Shown here in pieces: positions 7,436 through 14,455 of a DNA stretch of 16,044 bases. How positions within the stretch are numbered: position 1 is the stretch's first letter; every line of letters starts with the position of its first letter. This DNA comes from Planctomycetota bacterium. Lineage in GTDB: Bacteria > Planctomycetota > B15-G4. Under the pieces are notes generated by a model, which ran no database searches, was not told the DNA's origin, and saw only the letters and a list, made by a program, of their open reading frames with translations. The position numbers and the translations under genes were made by a program. The DNA is taken from positions 1 through 16,044 of the forward strand of contig QNBX01000106.1 of NCBI GenBank assembly GCA_003644265.1, in the 5' to 3' direction.

Positions 7436-9253
7436 ATGATCATCGCCGTCCAGACTGCGTTCACGCGGTCGGTCCTGCCGCTGCTCGCGCTGTTGTCCGC
7501 GAGCCTGCCGCTCGCCGCACAGGCTGAGCTCTCGCGCTACGGCGGCGATACCACTCGGCCCGCGCCCCTGCGCGCCAAGCCCGCGCTCACGCAGGTCACC
7601 AGCGAGCACCTCCCCGGGGTGATCGAGCTGAAGTTTGCGCACGACTCGGGTGTGCGCCTGGCGGACGGCCTGTTCGTGCGCGGCGGCGCGCTGCTGCACG
7701 ACGTCAACGCGGCCCTGGCTTCACGCGGCGCCACGCCCCGGCGCATGTTCGCCCAGAGCGAGGCCTGGCTCGACGCCTGGCGTCAGAGCGGCGAGCAGCG
7801 CAGCGGCATCGCGCTGCATGACCTCAACCTGTTCTGCTTTGTGGACGTGGCCGCCGGGCAGCCCGTGGGGGCCCTGTGCGACGAGCTGAACGCGCTGCCG
7901 CTCGTGAGCCTGGCCTGGCCTGCGCCCCGCGGCGGCGACCCGCTGCTGTCGGTCGGCGGCGGCGGCGACGCTGGCGCGACGCCCGACTTCACGGGCTCCC
8001 AGAGCTACCGTGAGGCCGCGCCCCTGGGCGTGGACGCCGACTACGGCAACAGCTTCAGCGGCGGTCGCGGCGAAGGCATCACCGTCGCCGACTGCGAGAC
8101 GGGCTGGACCGACGACCACGAGGACGTGGCCGCCAGCCTCGCGGGCCAGCACGTGGGCTTCACGCCGGCGCCCTACCCCTGGGACCATGGCACGGCCGTC
8201 ATGGGCGAGCTGTTCGGCGGCGACAATGGCTTCGGCGTGCGCGGCATCTGCCACGCGGCCGACGGCCTGATGAGCACGCACTCGCCGGTGGGCGGTCCCC
8301 AGAACATCCCCGGCGCGGTGGCCAACGGCGCCGCCGCGGTGGGTCCGGGAGACGCCCTCGTGATCGAGATCCAGTGCTACGGCTCTCCGCCCGGGCCGTT
8401 CCCCTGCGAGTACGACCCGGCGATGTTTGCCACGCTGCAGACGGCTACCGCCAACGGCATCCATGTGTTCGCGGCCGCGGGCAACGGCAGCCACGACCTG
8501 GACGCGCCAGCCTACGGGGGCGCCTTCGATCTGAGCGTGCAGGACAGCGGCGCCGTGCTGGTGGGGGCCTCCGACGGCGGCGCGCTCTCCAAGGCCAGCT
8601 TCAGCAACTACGGCAGCCGCCTGACCTCGCAGGGTTGGGGCTTCTCCGTGACCACCACGGGTTACGGCAGCCTGCAGTCGGGCGCGGCCACGCAGGAGTA
8701 CTCCGACGACTTCAGCGGCACCTCCAGCGCCACGCCCATCGTCACCGGCGCCGGCGTGATCCTGGCCTCCATGCACCGCGCGGCCTTCGGCGCGGACATC
8801 GACCCGCTGGCGCTGCGGGCCCTGCTGGCCAGCACCGGGACGCCTCAGCAGGGCCTCCAGATCATCGGCAGCCGGCCCGACGTCCGCGCGGCCGTGCGCG
8901 CCCTCGGCATCCCGGAGATCGAGCTGTCAGGCAGCTGGGTCCCGGGCGGCACGCTCTCGGTCACCAGCCGCGGTCAGGCCGGCGATGGCTACCTGCTGTT
9001 CTGGGCGCCCGCGGTCCTCGCGACGCCGCTGCCGCTGCCGCCCTGGGGCTATCTGTCCCTGGACCCGGTGGCGCTGGTGCAGCTCCCGAGCGGCGCCGTG
9101 CTGGGCCCCGGCGGCACGGCCGTGGACAGCTACCACATCCCCAGCAACTCCTCCCTGTCGGGGCTGGTGACGTACTTCCAGGGCGCGCAGGCCTTCGCGA
9201 CCCAGTCCGGCACGGGCTCGCTGAGCAACCTGAGCGCCTGGACGTTTCCATGA
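7436..9253 (+). CDS. Secreted S8 family (subtilisin-like) serine protease
   Basis: The preprotein has 605 residues. A typical signal peptide (hydrophobic 13-26, then LAAQA, likely cut after Ala30) sends it out of the cytoplasm. Residues 31-200 look like a propeptide or spacer with a Gly-rich stretch (171-180). The catalytic triad is complete: Asp219 in GITVADCETGW, His251 in WDHGTAVMGELFGG, and Ser430 in SGTSSATPIVTGAG, with oxyanion Asn350 in FAAAGN. The Asp motif is the D-x-E-x-G-W variant followed by HED, not the common D-[ST]-G. The last 110 residues (about 495-605) form a separate, Gly/Pro/Ser-rich, probably beta-sandwich module ending in LSNLSAWTF, of a kind seen at the C termini of exported planctomycete proteins. 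Four Cys residues outside the motifs could pair. The gene appears monocistronic and converges with the sigma factor gene. Confidence 0.93.
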   Translation: MIIAVQTAFTRSVLPLLALLSASLPLAAQAELSRYGGDTTRPAPLRAKPALTQVTSEHLPGVIELKFAHDSGVRLADGLFVRGGALLHDVNAALASRGATPRRMFAQSEAWLDAWRQSGEQRSGIALHDLNLFCFVDVAAGQPVGALCDELNALPLVSLAWPAPRGGDPLLSVGGGGDAGATPDFTGSQSYREAAPLGVDADYGNSFSGGRGEGITVADCETGWTDDHEDVAASLAGQHVGFTPAPYPWDHGTAVMGELFGGDNGFGVRGICHAADGLMSTHSPVGGPQNIPGAVANGAAAVGPGDALVIEIQCYGSPPGPFPCEYDPAMFATLQTATANGIHVFAAAGNGSHDLDAPAYGGAFDLSVQDSGAVLVGASDGGALSKASFSNYGSRLTSQGWGFSVTTTGYGSLQSGAATQEYSDDFSGTSSATPIVTGAGVILASMHRAAFGADIDPLALRALLASTGTPQQGLQIIGSRPDVRAAVRALGIPEIELSGSWVPGGTLSVTSRGQAGDGYLLFWAPAVLATPLPLPPWGYLSLDPVALVQLPSGAVLGPGGTAVDSYHIPSNSSLSGLVTYFQGAQAFATQSGTGSLSNLSAWTFP

Positions 9254-9260
9254 GGCCGGC

Positions 9261-9287
9261 CACGCTGCCGCGCCACGCTGCCGCGGC
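9261..9287. repeat. 13-nt tandem duplication with hairpin between convergent genes
   Basis: CACGCTGCCGCG occurs at 9261-9272 and again at 9274-9285. Within it, GCCGCG (9267-9272) and CGCGGC (9282-9287) form a 6-bp GC stem with a 9-nt loop. It lies in the 63-nt space between the ends of the protease and sigma factor genes and might help to end transcription in both directions. It has no T tract, so it is not a canonical intrinsic terminator. Confidence 0.4.
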
Positions 9288-9316
9288 GACACGCCCGCCC
9301 ATGACCCCGTGCCGGT

Positions 9317-9958
9317 TCAGCCCTCGGCCGACTCGCGCCGGACGCGCACCAGCCGCGTGAGCTCGGTGATGGCGCGCGCGTACAGCATGCGCGCTGCGTC
9401 TGGGCTGGGTGAGCCCAGCAGCTCGGCCACGGTGGCCCAGCTGCCGCCCTCGTAGTCGCGGATCAGGATGACCTCGCGATACTCGGGGCTCAGGTCGGGG
9501 ATGGCCTCTTCGATGGCCGCCAGCTGCTCCCCGCCGATGACGCCCTCGAGGGGCGGCCGCTCGTCGCTCGGCAGCTCCATCTGGAAGTCGTCCGACGAGT
9601 CGCTCCCGGGCGTCACGCGCAGCGACTGCTGCCGGCGCCCGTCGCGCTTCTGGGCGTAGTGGTAGTCGGCCGCGTCCTTGATCTGGTGCTCGGCGATCTT
9701 GCCCAGCCAGTGCAGCAGGCTGGACTCATCGCGCATCTCAAAGCGGTCGAGGGTGCGCACGGCGCCGATGAAGGTGCCCTGCAGGATGTCCTCGCTGTCG
9801 AGCCAGCGACGCAGACCGCGCCCCAGTCGCAGCCGCACGATGCGACGCACCTTGGGGTAGTAGCGCGTGATGAGGCTGTCGAGCGCGGCTGGATCGCCGT
9901 CCTGAGCGCGCTTCACCAGGTCGATCGACTGGGCCAGGTTGTCGTCGTCAGAGGTCAT
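9317..9958 (-). CDS. ECF-type RNA polymerase sigma factor
   Basis: The product has 213 residues. Region 2 covers about 24-95, including ITRYYPKVRRIVRLRLGRGL, the core-binding segment DSEDILQGTFIGAVRTLDRF (54-73) and LLHWLGKIAEHQIKDAADYH, where region 2.4 would read the -10 box. An acidic linker (115-140) leads to region 4 (about 145-205) with LSPEYREVILIRDYEGGSWATVAELLG as the helix-turn-helix for the -35 box. I start it at ATG 9958 (MTSDDDNLAQ); the frame is open to 10246, but the extra part is Pro/Arg/Ser-rich and overlaps the kinase gene. No anti-sigma factor is next to it. Instead it is divergent from a receptor Ser/Thr kinase, an arrangement known for kinase-associated ECF groups in planctomycetes, so activity may be controlled by phosphorylation. 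No clear Shine-Dalgarno precedes the start. Confidence 0.92.
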   Translation of the reverse strand: MTSDDDNLAQSIDLVKRAQDGDPAALDSLITRYYPKVRRIVRLRLGRGLRRWLDSEDILQGTFIGAVRTLDRFEMRDESSLLHWLGKIAEHQIKDAADYHYAQKRDGRRQQSLRVTPGSDSSDDFQMELPSDERPPLEGVIGGEQLAAIEEAIPDLSPEYREVILIRDYEGGSWATVAELLGSPSPDAARMLYARAITELTRLVRVRRESAEG

Positions 9959-9986
9959 GTCAGCCGCGGGTCGGGGAGCACAACGA

Positions 9987-9992
9987 TGATAC
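9987..9992 (-). promoter_or_regulatory. Candidate -10 box for the sigma factor gene
   Basis: TATCAT on the minus strand (9992 to 9987) lies 28 nt before the ATG at 9958 and matches five of six bases of TATAAT. No convincing -35 hexamer precedes it. This is a guess from position and composition in otherwise very GC-rich DNA. Confidence 0.3.
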
Positions 9993-10030
9993 GGCATGGG
10001 CGTGGCCGGTCCGGGCCGCGGGCGGCCGGG

Positions 10031-10048
10031 CTCACGTATACTCACGTG
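10031..10048 (+). promoter_or_regulatory. Promoter or operator candidate ahead of the kinase gene: CTCACGT repeated at a 10-bp period around TATACT
   Basis: CTCACGT occurs at 10031-10037 and 10041-10047, exactly one helical turn apart. The -10-like TATACT is at 10037-10042, and CACGT (10033-10037) forms an inverted repeat with ACGTG (10044-10048). The site lies 40-58 nt before the kinase ATG and 72-90 nt before the divergent sigma factor start. Being an AT-containing island in very GC-rich DNA with both direct and inverted symmetry, it is a good candidate for a promoter with an overlapping regulator site, possibly serving both genes. No TTGACA-like -35 is present. Confidence 0.45.
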
Positions 10049-10075
10049 CGCAGCGGGGCCGTGGGGCGCCGCAGC

Positions 10076-10082
10076 GGGGAGG
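10076..10082 (+). promoter_or_regulatory. Ribosome binding site of the kinase gene
   Basis: GGGGAGG, 6 nt before ATG 10089, is among the strongest Shine-Dalgarno matches in the window. It fixes the kinase start at 10089, although the frame is open from 9996. Confidence 0.7.
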
Positions 10083-10088
10083 CAGCGC

Positions 10089-12569
10089 ATGAGTGGGCCA
10101 GCCGACGCACAGCTCGAACAGCTGCTGGCTAGCTTCCTGTACCAGCGCGAGGCCGACCCCGAGTTCGACCTGACCCACTGGTTGGACGGCCAGCCGGCGG
10201 AGCTGCGCGGCGAGCTGGCCGGCCGCTGCCAGGAGCTGCTGGGCATCCACGGTCTGCTGGCGGGCGTACGACCGGCGACCAGCGAGCGCCCCGCGCGCTT
10301 CGGTCCCTATCGCGTCGAGCGTCAGATCGGGCGCGGCGCCATGGCCGAGGTGTTCCTGGTGCGGGACGAGCGCAGCGGTGAAGAACGGGCGCTCAAGGTC
10401 ATGCGCCGGCCCAGCGGCGCGTTGGGCCGTGACGAGCTGCGCTTCCGGCGCGAGGCCCAGACCCTCGCCAAGCTGCGCCACCCGGCCATCGTCACCATCC
10501 ACGAGGTGGGCGAGGCCGAGGGTCGGCTGTACATCGCCATGGACTACGTACCAGGCCGCACGCTGCGTGGTCACATCGCCGACGAGCGCGCGCGGGCGCT
10601 GGCGCGCTCGGACAGCTCGCGCTCCGGGGACCTCGCCAGGGACGCGCTGGTCGATGACATCGACAACGCCCGCGCCGCGCGGCTGGTGGCCGAGCTGGCC
10701 AACGCGCTGCACGCGGCTCATCAGGTCTCGATCATCCACCGTGACCTCAAGCCCGATAACGTGCTGGTGGACGAGCAGGGCCGGCCGCACCTGCTCGACT
10801 TCGGTCTGGCGCGCGACCTGGCAGAGGCCTCCATCTCGGGTGATGGCGACTTGGCCGGCACGCCCTACTACATGAGCCCTGAGGCGGCGCGCGGCGACCG
10901 CGCCGCGCTGGGTCCGACGTCCGACGTGTTCTCGTTGGGCGTGCTGCTGTACGAGCTGCTGACCCTGCGCCGGCCCTTCGTGGCCGACGATCTGAGCGCC
11001 CTGCTCGACGCCATCGAGGCCGCTGAGCCTGTGCCGGTGCTCGAGCTCAATCCGAGCGTGCCGAGGGACCTGGCGGCCGTCTGTCACAAGGCCCTGGCGC
11101 CTCGTCCCGAGCAGCGCTACGCCCAGGCGGACGAGCTGGCCCGCGAGCTCATGCGCTTCGTCGAGCACCGCGCCGTGCGTGCGGGCGCGGACGCCGTCGG
11201 GGCGGGGCGGGGGGCGGACACACGCGGCCCCGAGTGCTCGCCGAACGCTGCGTCCGGCGGCGCTCTCAGGGGCTCGCTGGAGGCGGGCAGCCAGGGGGCC
11301 TGGTGGGCAGCGTCGTGGCCGGCCCTGCTGACGAGGCGCAGCGCTGCGTTGCTGCTGGGCCTGGCCGCGGGTCTGGGCCTGGCCGCCGCGCTGGGAGCGG
11401 GCTGGATCGGGGCTCAGCGGGCCCGGACGAGGGCGGCGCTGGAGACCCTCCCCGCACCCGGGGCCGTGGCCGGCATGCCTTTGCCGAAGCTGCTCGATGT
11501 GGCCGGCGCCGTGCGCGAGCTGGCCGCCGTCGCGCAGCAGGAGCCCGCGTGGTGGGTGCCGCTCGCTGCCGACGACCACGCGCGCGTGCAGGCCTTGCGT
11601 TCGGCCCTGGCCGCCCGCGGGCGCAGCGAGCGTGACGCGGCCCTGGCCGCCGCCGACGCAGAGCGTGCCGGGCAGCCCTGGCCGGCGCCGCGGGGCGTGG
11701 CGCCCGGGCTGCTCAGCGCCGCCCTGCTGTGGCCCGACGACCCGGACCTGCTGCCGCTCAGCGCCAGCGACGCCTGGTGGCCCTCGCTCGAGCTGGCGGC
11801 CCCCGGCGCGAGCGGCGCGCGCCTGCGCCTGCGCCGGCTGGACCCCTGGCATCTGACTCCGCTCGGCCCCTGGCAGGACGGCGGCGAGCTGCCCCTGGCG
11901 TCCCGTGCCCTGGCGCCCGGGCCCTGGCTGCTGGTGGTGAGCGCGGGCGACGCCGTCTGGGAGCGGCTGCTGGAGCCGCGCCACTCGCGCGAGCATGTGA
12001 CCCTGAGCGCCGCCCCGCGCCCGCCTCCGGTCGAACGGCTGGCCTTCGAGGCCTCGGCCCTCAGCTATGGCTCGGGCGAGCAGGCCCGCTCGCCCTACGG
12101 CGCGCGTCGCCTGGCGCTACCGGCGTTCTTCCTGGCCCCGCGGCCGGTGTCGCGCGCTGAGTACGCACAGTTTGTTCGCGCGACTGGATATGCGTCCGGG
12201 CGCTCGCTGCTGCTTGGGGAGCCGCCCTCGGACGTGGGCGCGTCAGCGCCGGTGACGGGCGTGCGCTTCGACGACGCGCGGGCCTACGCGTGCTGGCGTG
12301 GGGCGCGCCTGCCCAGCGCCGCCGAGTGGGACCGCGCGGCGCAGGCCCGCAGCGCCGTCGAGCTGGGGCTCGACCAGGCCGACCCGGCGTTCATCGAGTG
12401 GACCGCCTCGCCTCTCGTCGAGCGTGACGCGGGCGGGCACGACCGGGTGCGCCCCGAGCGGCACCTGCTCAAGCGGCGGGGCGACGACCCCGGCCACCCG
12501 ACCTGGGCCCACGACGACGCGGATGAGCTGCAGACGGGCTTCCGGCTGGCGTTCTCGCGCCTGCCCTGA
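10089..12569 (+). CDS. Membrane-anchored Ser/Thr protein kinase fused to a degenerate SUMF1/FGE-like sensor domain
   Basis: The protein has 826 residues. After a short helical N terminus (1-70), a Hanks-type kinase domain spans about 74-355: Gly loop GRGAMAEVF (81-89), Lys103 in ALKV, Glu122, HRDLKPDN (217-224, Asp219), DFG (237-239), and GTPYYMSPE (257-265), with an Arg/Asp/Ser-rich insert near 163-195. A Gly/Ala linker (365-400) leads to one membrane segment (about 417-440), placing the rest outside. Residues 565-640 look PEGA-like (short beta strands around LAPGPWLLVVSAGD). Residues 648-826 resemble SUMF1/FGE: AFFLAPRPVSRAEYAQFVRATGY, VTGVRFDDARAYACWRGARLPSAAEWDRA and ending TGFRLAF. The usual C-terminal RGGSW and catalytic Cys region is absent, so it is probably a ligand-binding fold, not an enzyme. 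The likely role is a receptor kinase whose targets may include the divergent sigma factor. Confidence 0.93.
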   Translation: MSGPADAQLEQLLASFLYQREADPEFDLTHWLDGQPAELRGELAGRCQELLGIHGLLAGVRPATSERPARFGPYRVERQIGRGAMAEVFLVRDERSGEERALKVMRRPSGALGRDELRFRREAQTLAKLRHPAIVTIHEVGEAEGRLYIAMDYVPGRTLRGHIADERARALARSDSSRSGDLARDALVDDIDNARAARLVAELANALHAAHQVSIIHRDLKPDNVLVDEQGRPHLLDFGLARDLAEASISGDGDLAGTPYYMSPEAARGDRAALGPTSDVFSLGVLLYELLTLRRPFVADDLSALLDAIEAAEPVPVLELNPSVPRDLAAVCHKALAPRPEQRYAQADELARELMRFVEHRAVRAGADAVGAGRGADTRGPECSPNAASGGALRGSLEAGSQGAWWAASWPALLTRRSAALLLGLAAGLGLAAALGAGWIGAQRARTRAALETLPAPGAVAGMPLPKLLDVAGAVRELAAVAQQEPAWWVPLAADDHARVQALRSALAARGRSERDAALAAADAERAGQPWPAPRGVAPGLLSAALLWPDDPDLLPLSASDAWWPSLELAAPGASGARLRLRRLDPWHLTPLGPWQDGGELPLASRALAPGPWLLVVSAGDAVWERLLEPRHSREHVTLSAAPRPPPVERLAFEASALSYGSGEQARSPYGARRLALPAFFLAPRPVSRAEYAQFVRATGYASGRSLLLGEPPSDVGASAPVTGVRFDDARAYACWRGARLPSAAEWDRAAQARSAVELGLDQADPAFIEWTASPLVERDAGGHDRVRPERHLLKRRGDDPGHPTWAHDDADELQTGFRLAFSRLP

Positions 12570-12697
12570 GCGCGCGGGCAGCTCGGAGCGGCCGTGCCCT
12601 GACCCGGCGTACGCACAGGGCCGCGGGCGCTCCTGGGCCCGTGCTACCATCCCGCCATTCACCGGGCGTGGCCCCGCAGGAGCTTCAACAGCGTCCC
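12570..12697 (+). promoter_or_regulatory. Intergenic region with candidate promoter of the histidine kinase operon
   Basis: This 128-nt gap contains a weak 6-bp hairpin (GCCCTG at 12596-12601 with CAGGGC at 12616-12621, 14-nt loop, no T tract) and a -10-like TACCAT at 12645-12650. Transcription from that box would start near 12657, about 40 nt before the chosen ATG at 12698. There is no evident -35 box. The position suggests that the two-component pair has its own promoter and is not only read through from the kinase gene. Confidence 0.35.
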
Positions 12698-14455
12698 ATG
12701 GTTGCCTCCACGGACGGCTTCTCCGACGGCGTGTTGCCCACGTCTGGGCGCGAGCGCGGATCCCAGCGCGAGCCCCCGCGCGGCCCGGAGACCGAGCTGC
12801 ATGTCGCGTCGCTGCGGTTCCGGCTCGAGCTCGCGGAGCAGCTCGATCAGGTGCGCCGCTCGGACAAGGCGCTCAAGACCGTGCTGCGCCTGGCCTTGCG
12901 GCTGTTCTCAGCGCAGGCCGGCTGCGTCGCCGTCACGCCCCCGGGCGCCGCTGTCGCCACGCGCTTCCTGGCGCCACGCGGCGTCCAGTTCGACCAGCAG
13001 CGCCTGGAGCTCCTGACCGACCCGCGCCGGCCCAAGCTGCCTCCCGATCTCATGACCGGCGGGCTGCAACGTCGCGGGCGCGTGTGGGGGCACCTCGTGC
13101 TGCGCCGTGCCGCGCCCTTCACCCTGGCTGAACGGCGCGAGCTGGCGTCGGCGGCCGTCTTTGCGTCGCGCCAGCTGCGTCGCATCGACGACGCGCGCGC
13201 GGCCGAGGTGCGTGCCCGCATCGACCGCAAGATCCTGGAGCAGCTGCGGCCCAACGACCTCTTCTATCAGGTGCTGCACGGGCTGCGCTCGCTCACGCGC
13301 TACGACCACTCGGCGGCGGTGTTCATCTTCGACGCGGGGGCCGGGGCGCTGCGCCTGGCGGCCGAGCAGATCGCCTGGCGCAAGGCGCGCAGCGGGCGCA
13401 TCGGCGCGCGCCGCTCCCTGGACGACGAGGCCCTCTCGGTGCTGGAGGCCGGGGCCGTGCATCTGCTGCGGCGCGACGCGGACGGGCGCTGGTGTGCGCG
13501 CTCGGACGCGCCGGGCGGCTGCGTGCTGGCGGCCCTGTTGCAGGGCAGCCGCGACACGGCGCTGGAAGACACGCATCAGCACGCGGGCTCGGTGCTGCTG
13601 GCGCCGCTGGTGGCGCGCGATCGCCTGCTGGGATTGCTGCAGGTGGCCAGTTGCCAGCCCCAGGCGCTGGACGCGTGGGAGGCCGGGCTGGTGCACGGCT
13701 TCCTGCCCCAGGTGGCGGTGGCCGTGGCCAACCTGGAGCGCACCGAATCGCTCGAGCAGGGCATGTTGCAGGCCGAGCGCAAGCACGTCATGGCGGACCT
13801 GGCCCGCGGCGTGTCCCACGATGTGAACAACGCCATGGGCGCCGTGTTGCCGTTGGTGCAGCAGATGTCGGCCGACCTGCGCGCGGGCCGGCTCGAGCCC
13901 GACGTGCTGCTCGATGACCTGTCCCAGGTGGAGGCCTCGGTGCACGTGTGCCGGCGCATCTTCAGCGGCATGCTCGCCCTGGGGCAGGGTCAGCGCGGCC
14001 AGTTGGGCCACGCGGAGGTGGGCCGCGCCGCGCGCTCAGCCCTGGCCGTGCTCGAGGAGGGCCTGCGGCGCCAGGGGGTCAAGCTGAAGCTCGACCTGCC
14101 CGACGCACTGCCCTCGGTGCGCGGCAGCCTGGGCGAGCTCGAACAGGTCGTGCTCAACCTCACGGTCAACGCCCGCGACGCCATGCCGTCCGGCGGCACG
14201 CTCTCGGTCTCGGCGCGCGCCGCCCAAGGGCACGTCGTGCTGACCCTGCGCGACACCGGCCGCGGCATCGCCGCAGACGACCTGCAGCGGGTCTCCGAGC
14301 CCTTCTTCACCACCAAGCGCCACGGCAACGGTCTGGGGCTCTCGATCTGCCGCTCGATCGTATGGACCATGGGCGGCGCCATGAACATCGAGAGCGTGCC
14401 CGGCGAGGGCACCAGCATCCTGGTCCACCTGCCCTTTGCGGAGCTCGAGACATGA
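12698..14455 (+). CDS. Soluble GAF-domain sensor histidine kinase
   Basis: The protein has 585 residues and no membrane segment, so it is cytoplasmic. A disordered N terminus (1-35) is followed by two GAF-like regions, a diverged one (about 45-160) and a clearer one (about 180-345, FYQVLHGLRSLTRYDHSAAVFI, ending GSVLLAPLVARDRLLGLLQVAS). A linker helix leads to the dimerisation/phosphoacceptor helix with His374 in GVSHDVNNAMG. The ATPase domain has the N box LEQVVLNLTVNARDAM (481-496), G1 DTGRGI (519-524), F box PFFTTK (535-540) and G2 GNGLGLSI (543-550). It should autophosphorylate and pass phosphate to the response regulator whose ATG overlaps its stop. I chose ATG 12698, with AGGAG 15 nt upstream and a -10-like box about 50 nt upstream; a GTG at 12641 in the same frame lies on that box. 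The signal sensed is unknown. Confidence 0.93.
   Translation: MVASTDGFSDGVLPTSGRERGSQREPPRGPETELHVASLRFRLELAEQLDQVRRSDKALKTVLRLALRLFSAQAGCVAVTPPGAAVATRFLAPRGVQFDQQRLELLTDPRRPKLPPDLMTGGLQRRGRVWGHLVLRRAAPFTLAERRELASAAVFASRQLRRIDDARAAEVRARIDRKILEQLRPNDLFYQVLHGLRSLTRYDHSAAVFIFDAGAGALRLAAEQIAWRKARSGRIGARRSLDDEALSVLEAGAVHLLRRDADGRWCARSDAPGGCVLAALLQGSRDTALEDTHQHAGSVLLAPLVARDRLLGLLQVASCQPQALDAWEAGLVHGFLPQVAVAVANLERTESLEQGMLQAERKHVMADLARGVSHDVNNAMGAVLPLVQQMSADLRAGRLEPDVLLDDLSQVEASVHVCRRIFSGMLALGQGQRGQLGHAEVGRAARSALAVLEEGLRRQGVKLKLDLPDALPSVRGSLGELEQVVLNLTVNARDAMPSGGTLSVSARAAQGHVVLTLRDTGRGIAADDLQRVSEPFFTTKRHGNGLGLSICRSIVWTMGGAMNIESVPGEGTSILVHLPFAELET

Noticed and set aside
9261..9285. Two-copy 13-nt tandem repeat as the start of a CRISPR-like or iteron array.
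   Set aside because: There are only two copies, no spacers of regular length and no associated genes; a local duplication or hairpin explains it.
9959..10246. N-terminal extension of the sigma factor gene to 10246.
   Set aside because: The low-complexity Pro/Ser/Arg sequence overlaps the kinase start and the control region; ECF factors usually begin as at 9958.
10032..11996. Long open frame on the minus strand opposite the receptor kinase gene.
   Set aside because: It is Gln/Arg/Gly/His-rich antisense sequence without domains; the plus-strand kinase is unambiguous.
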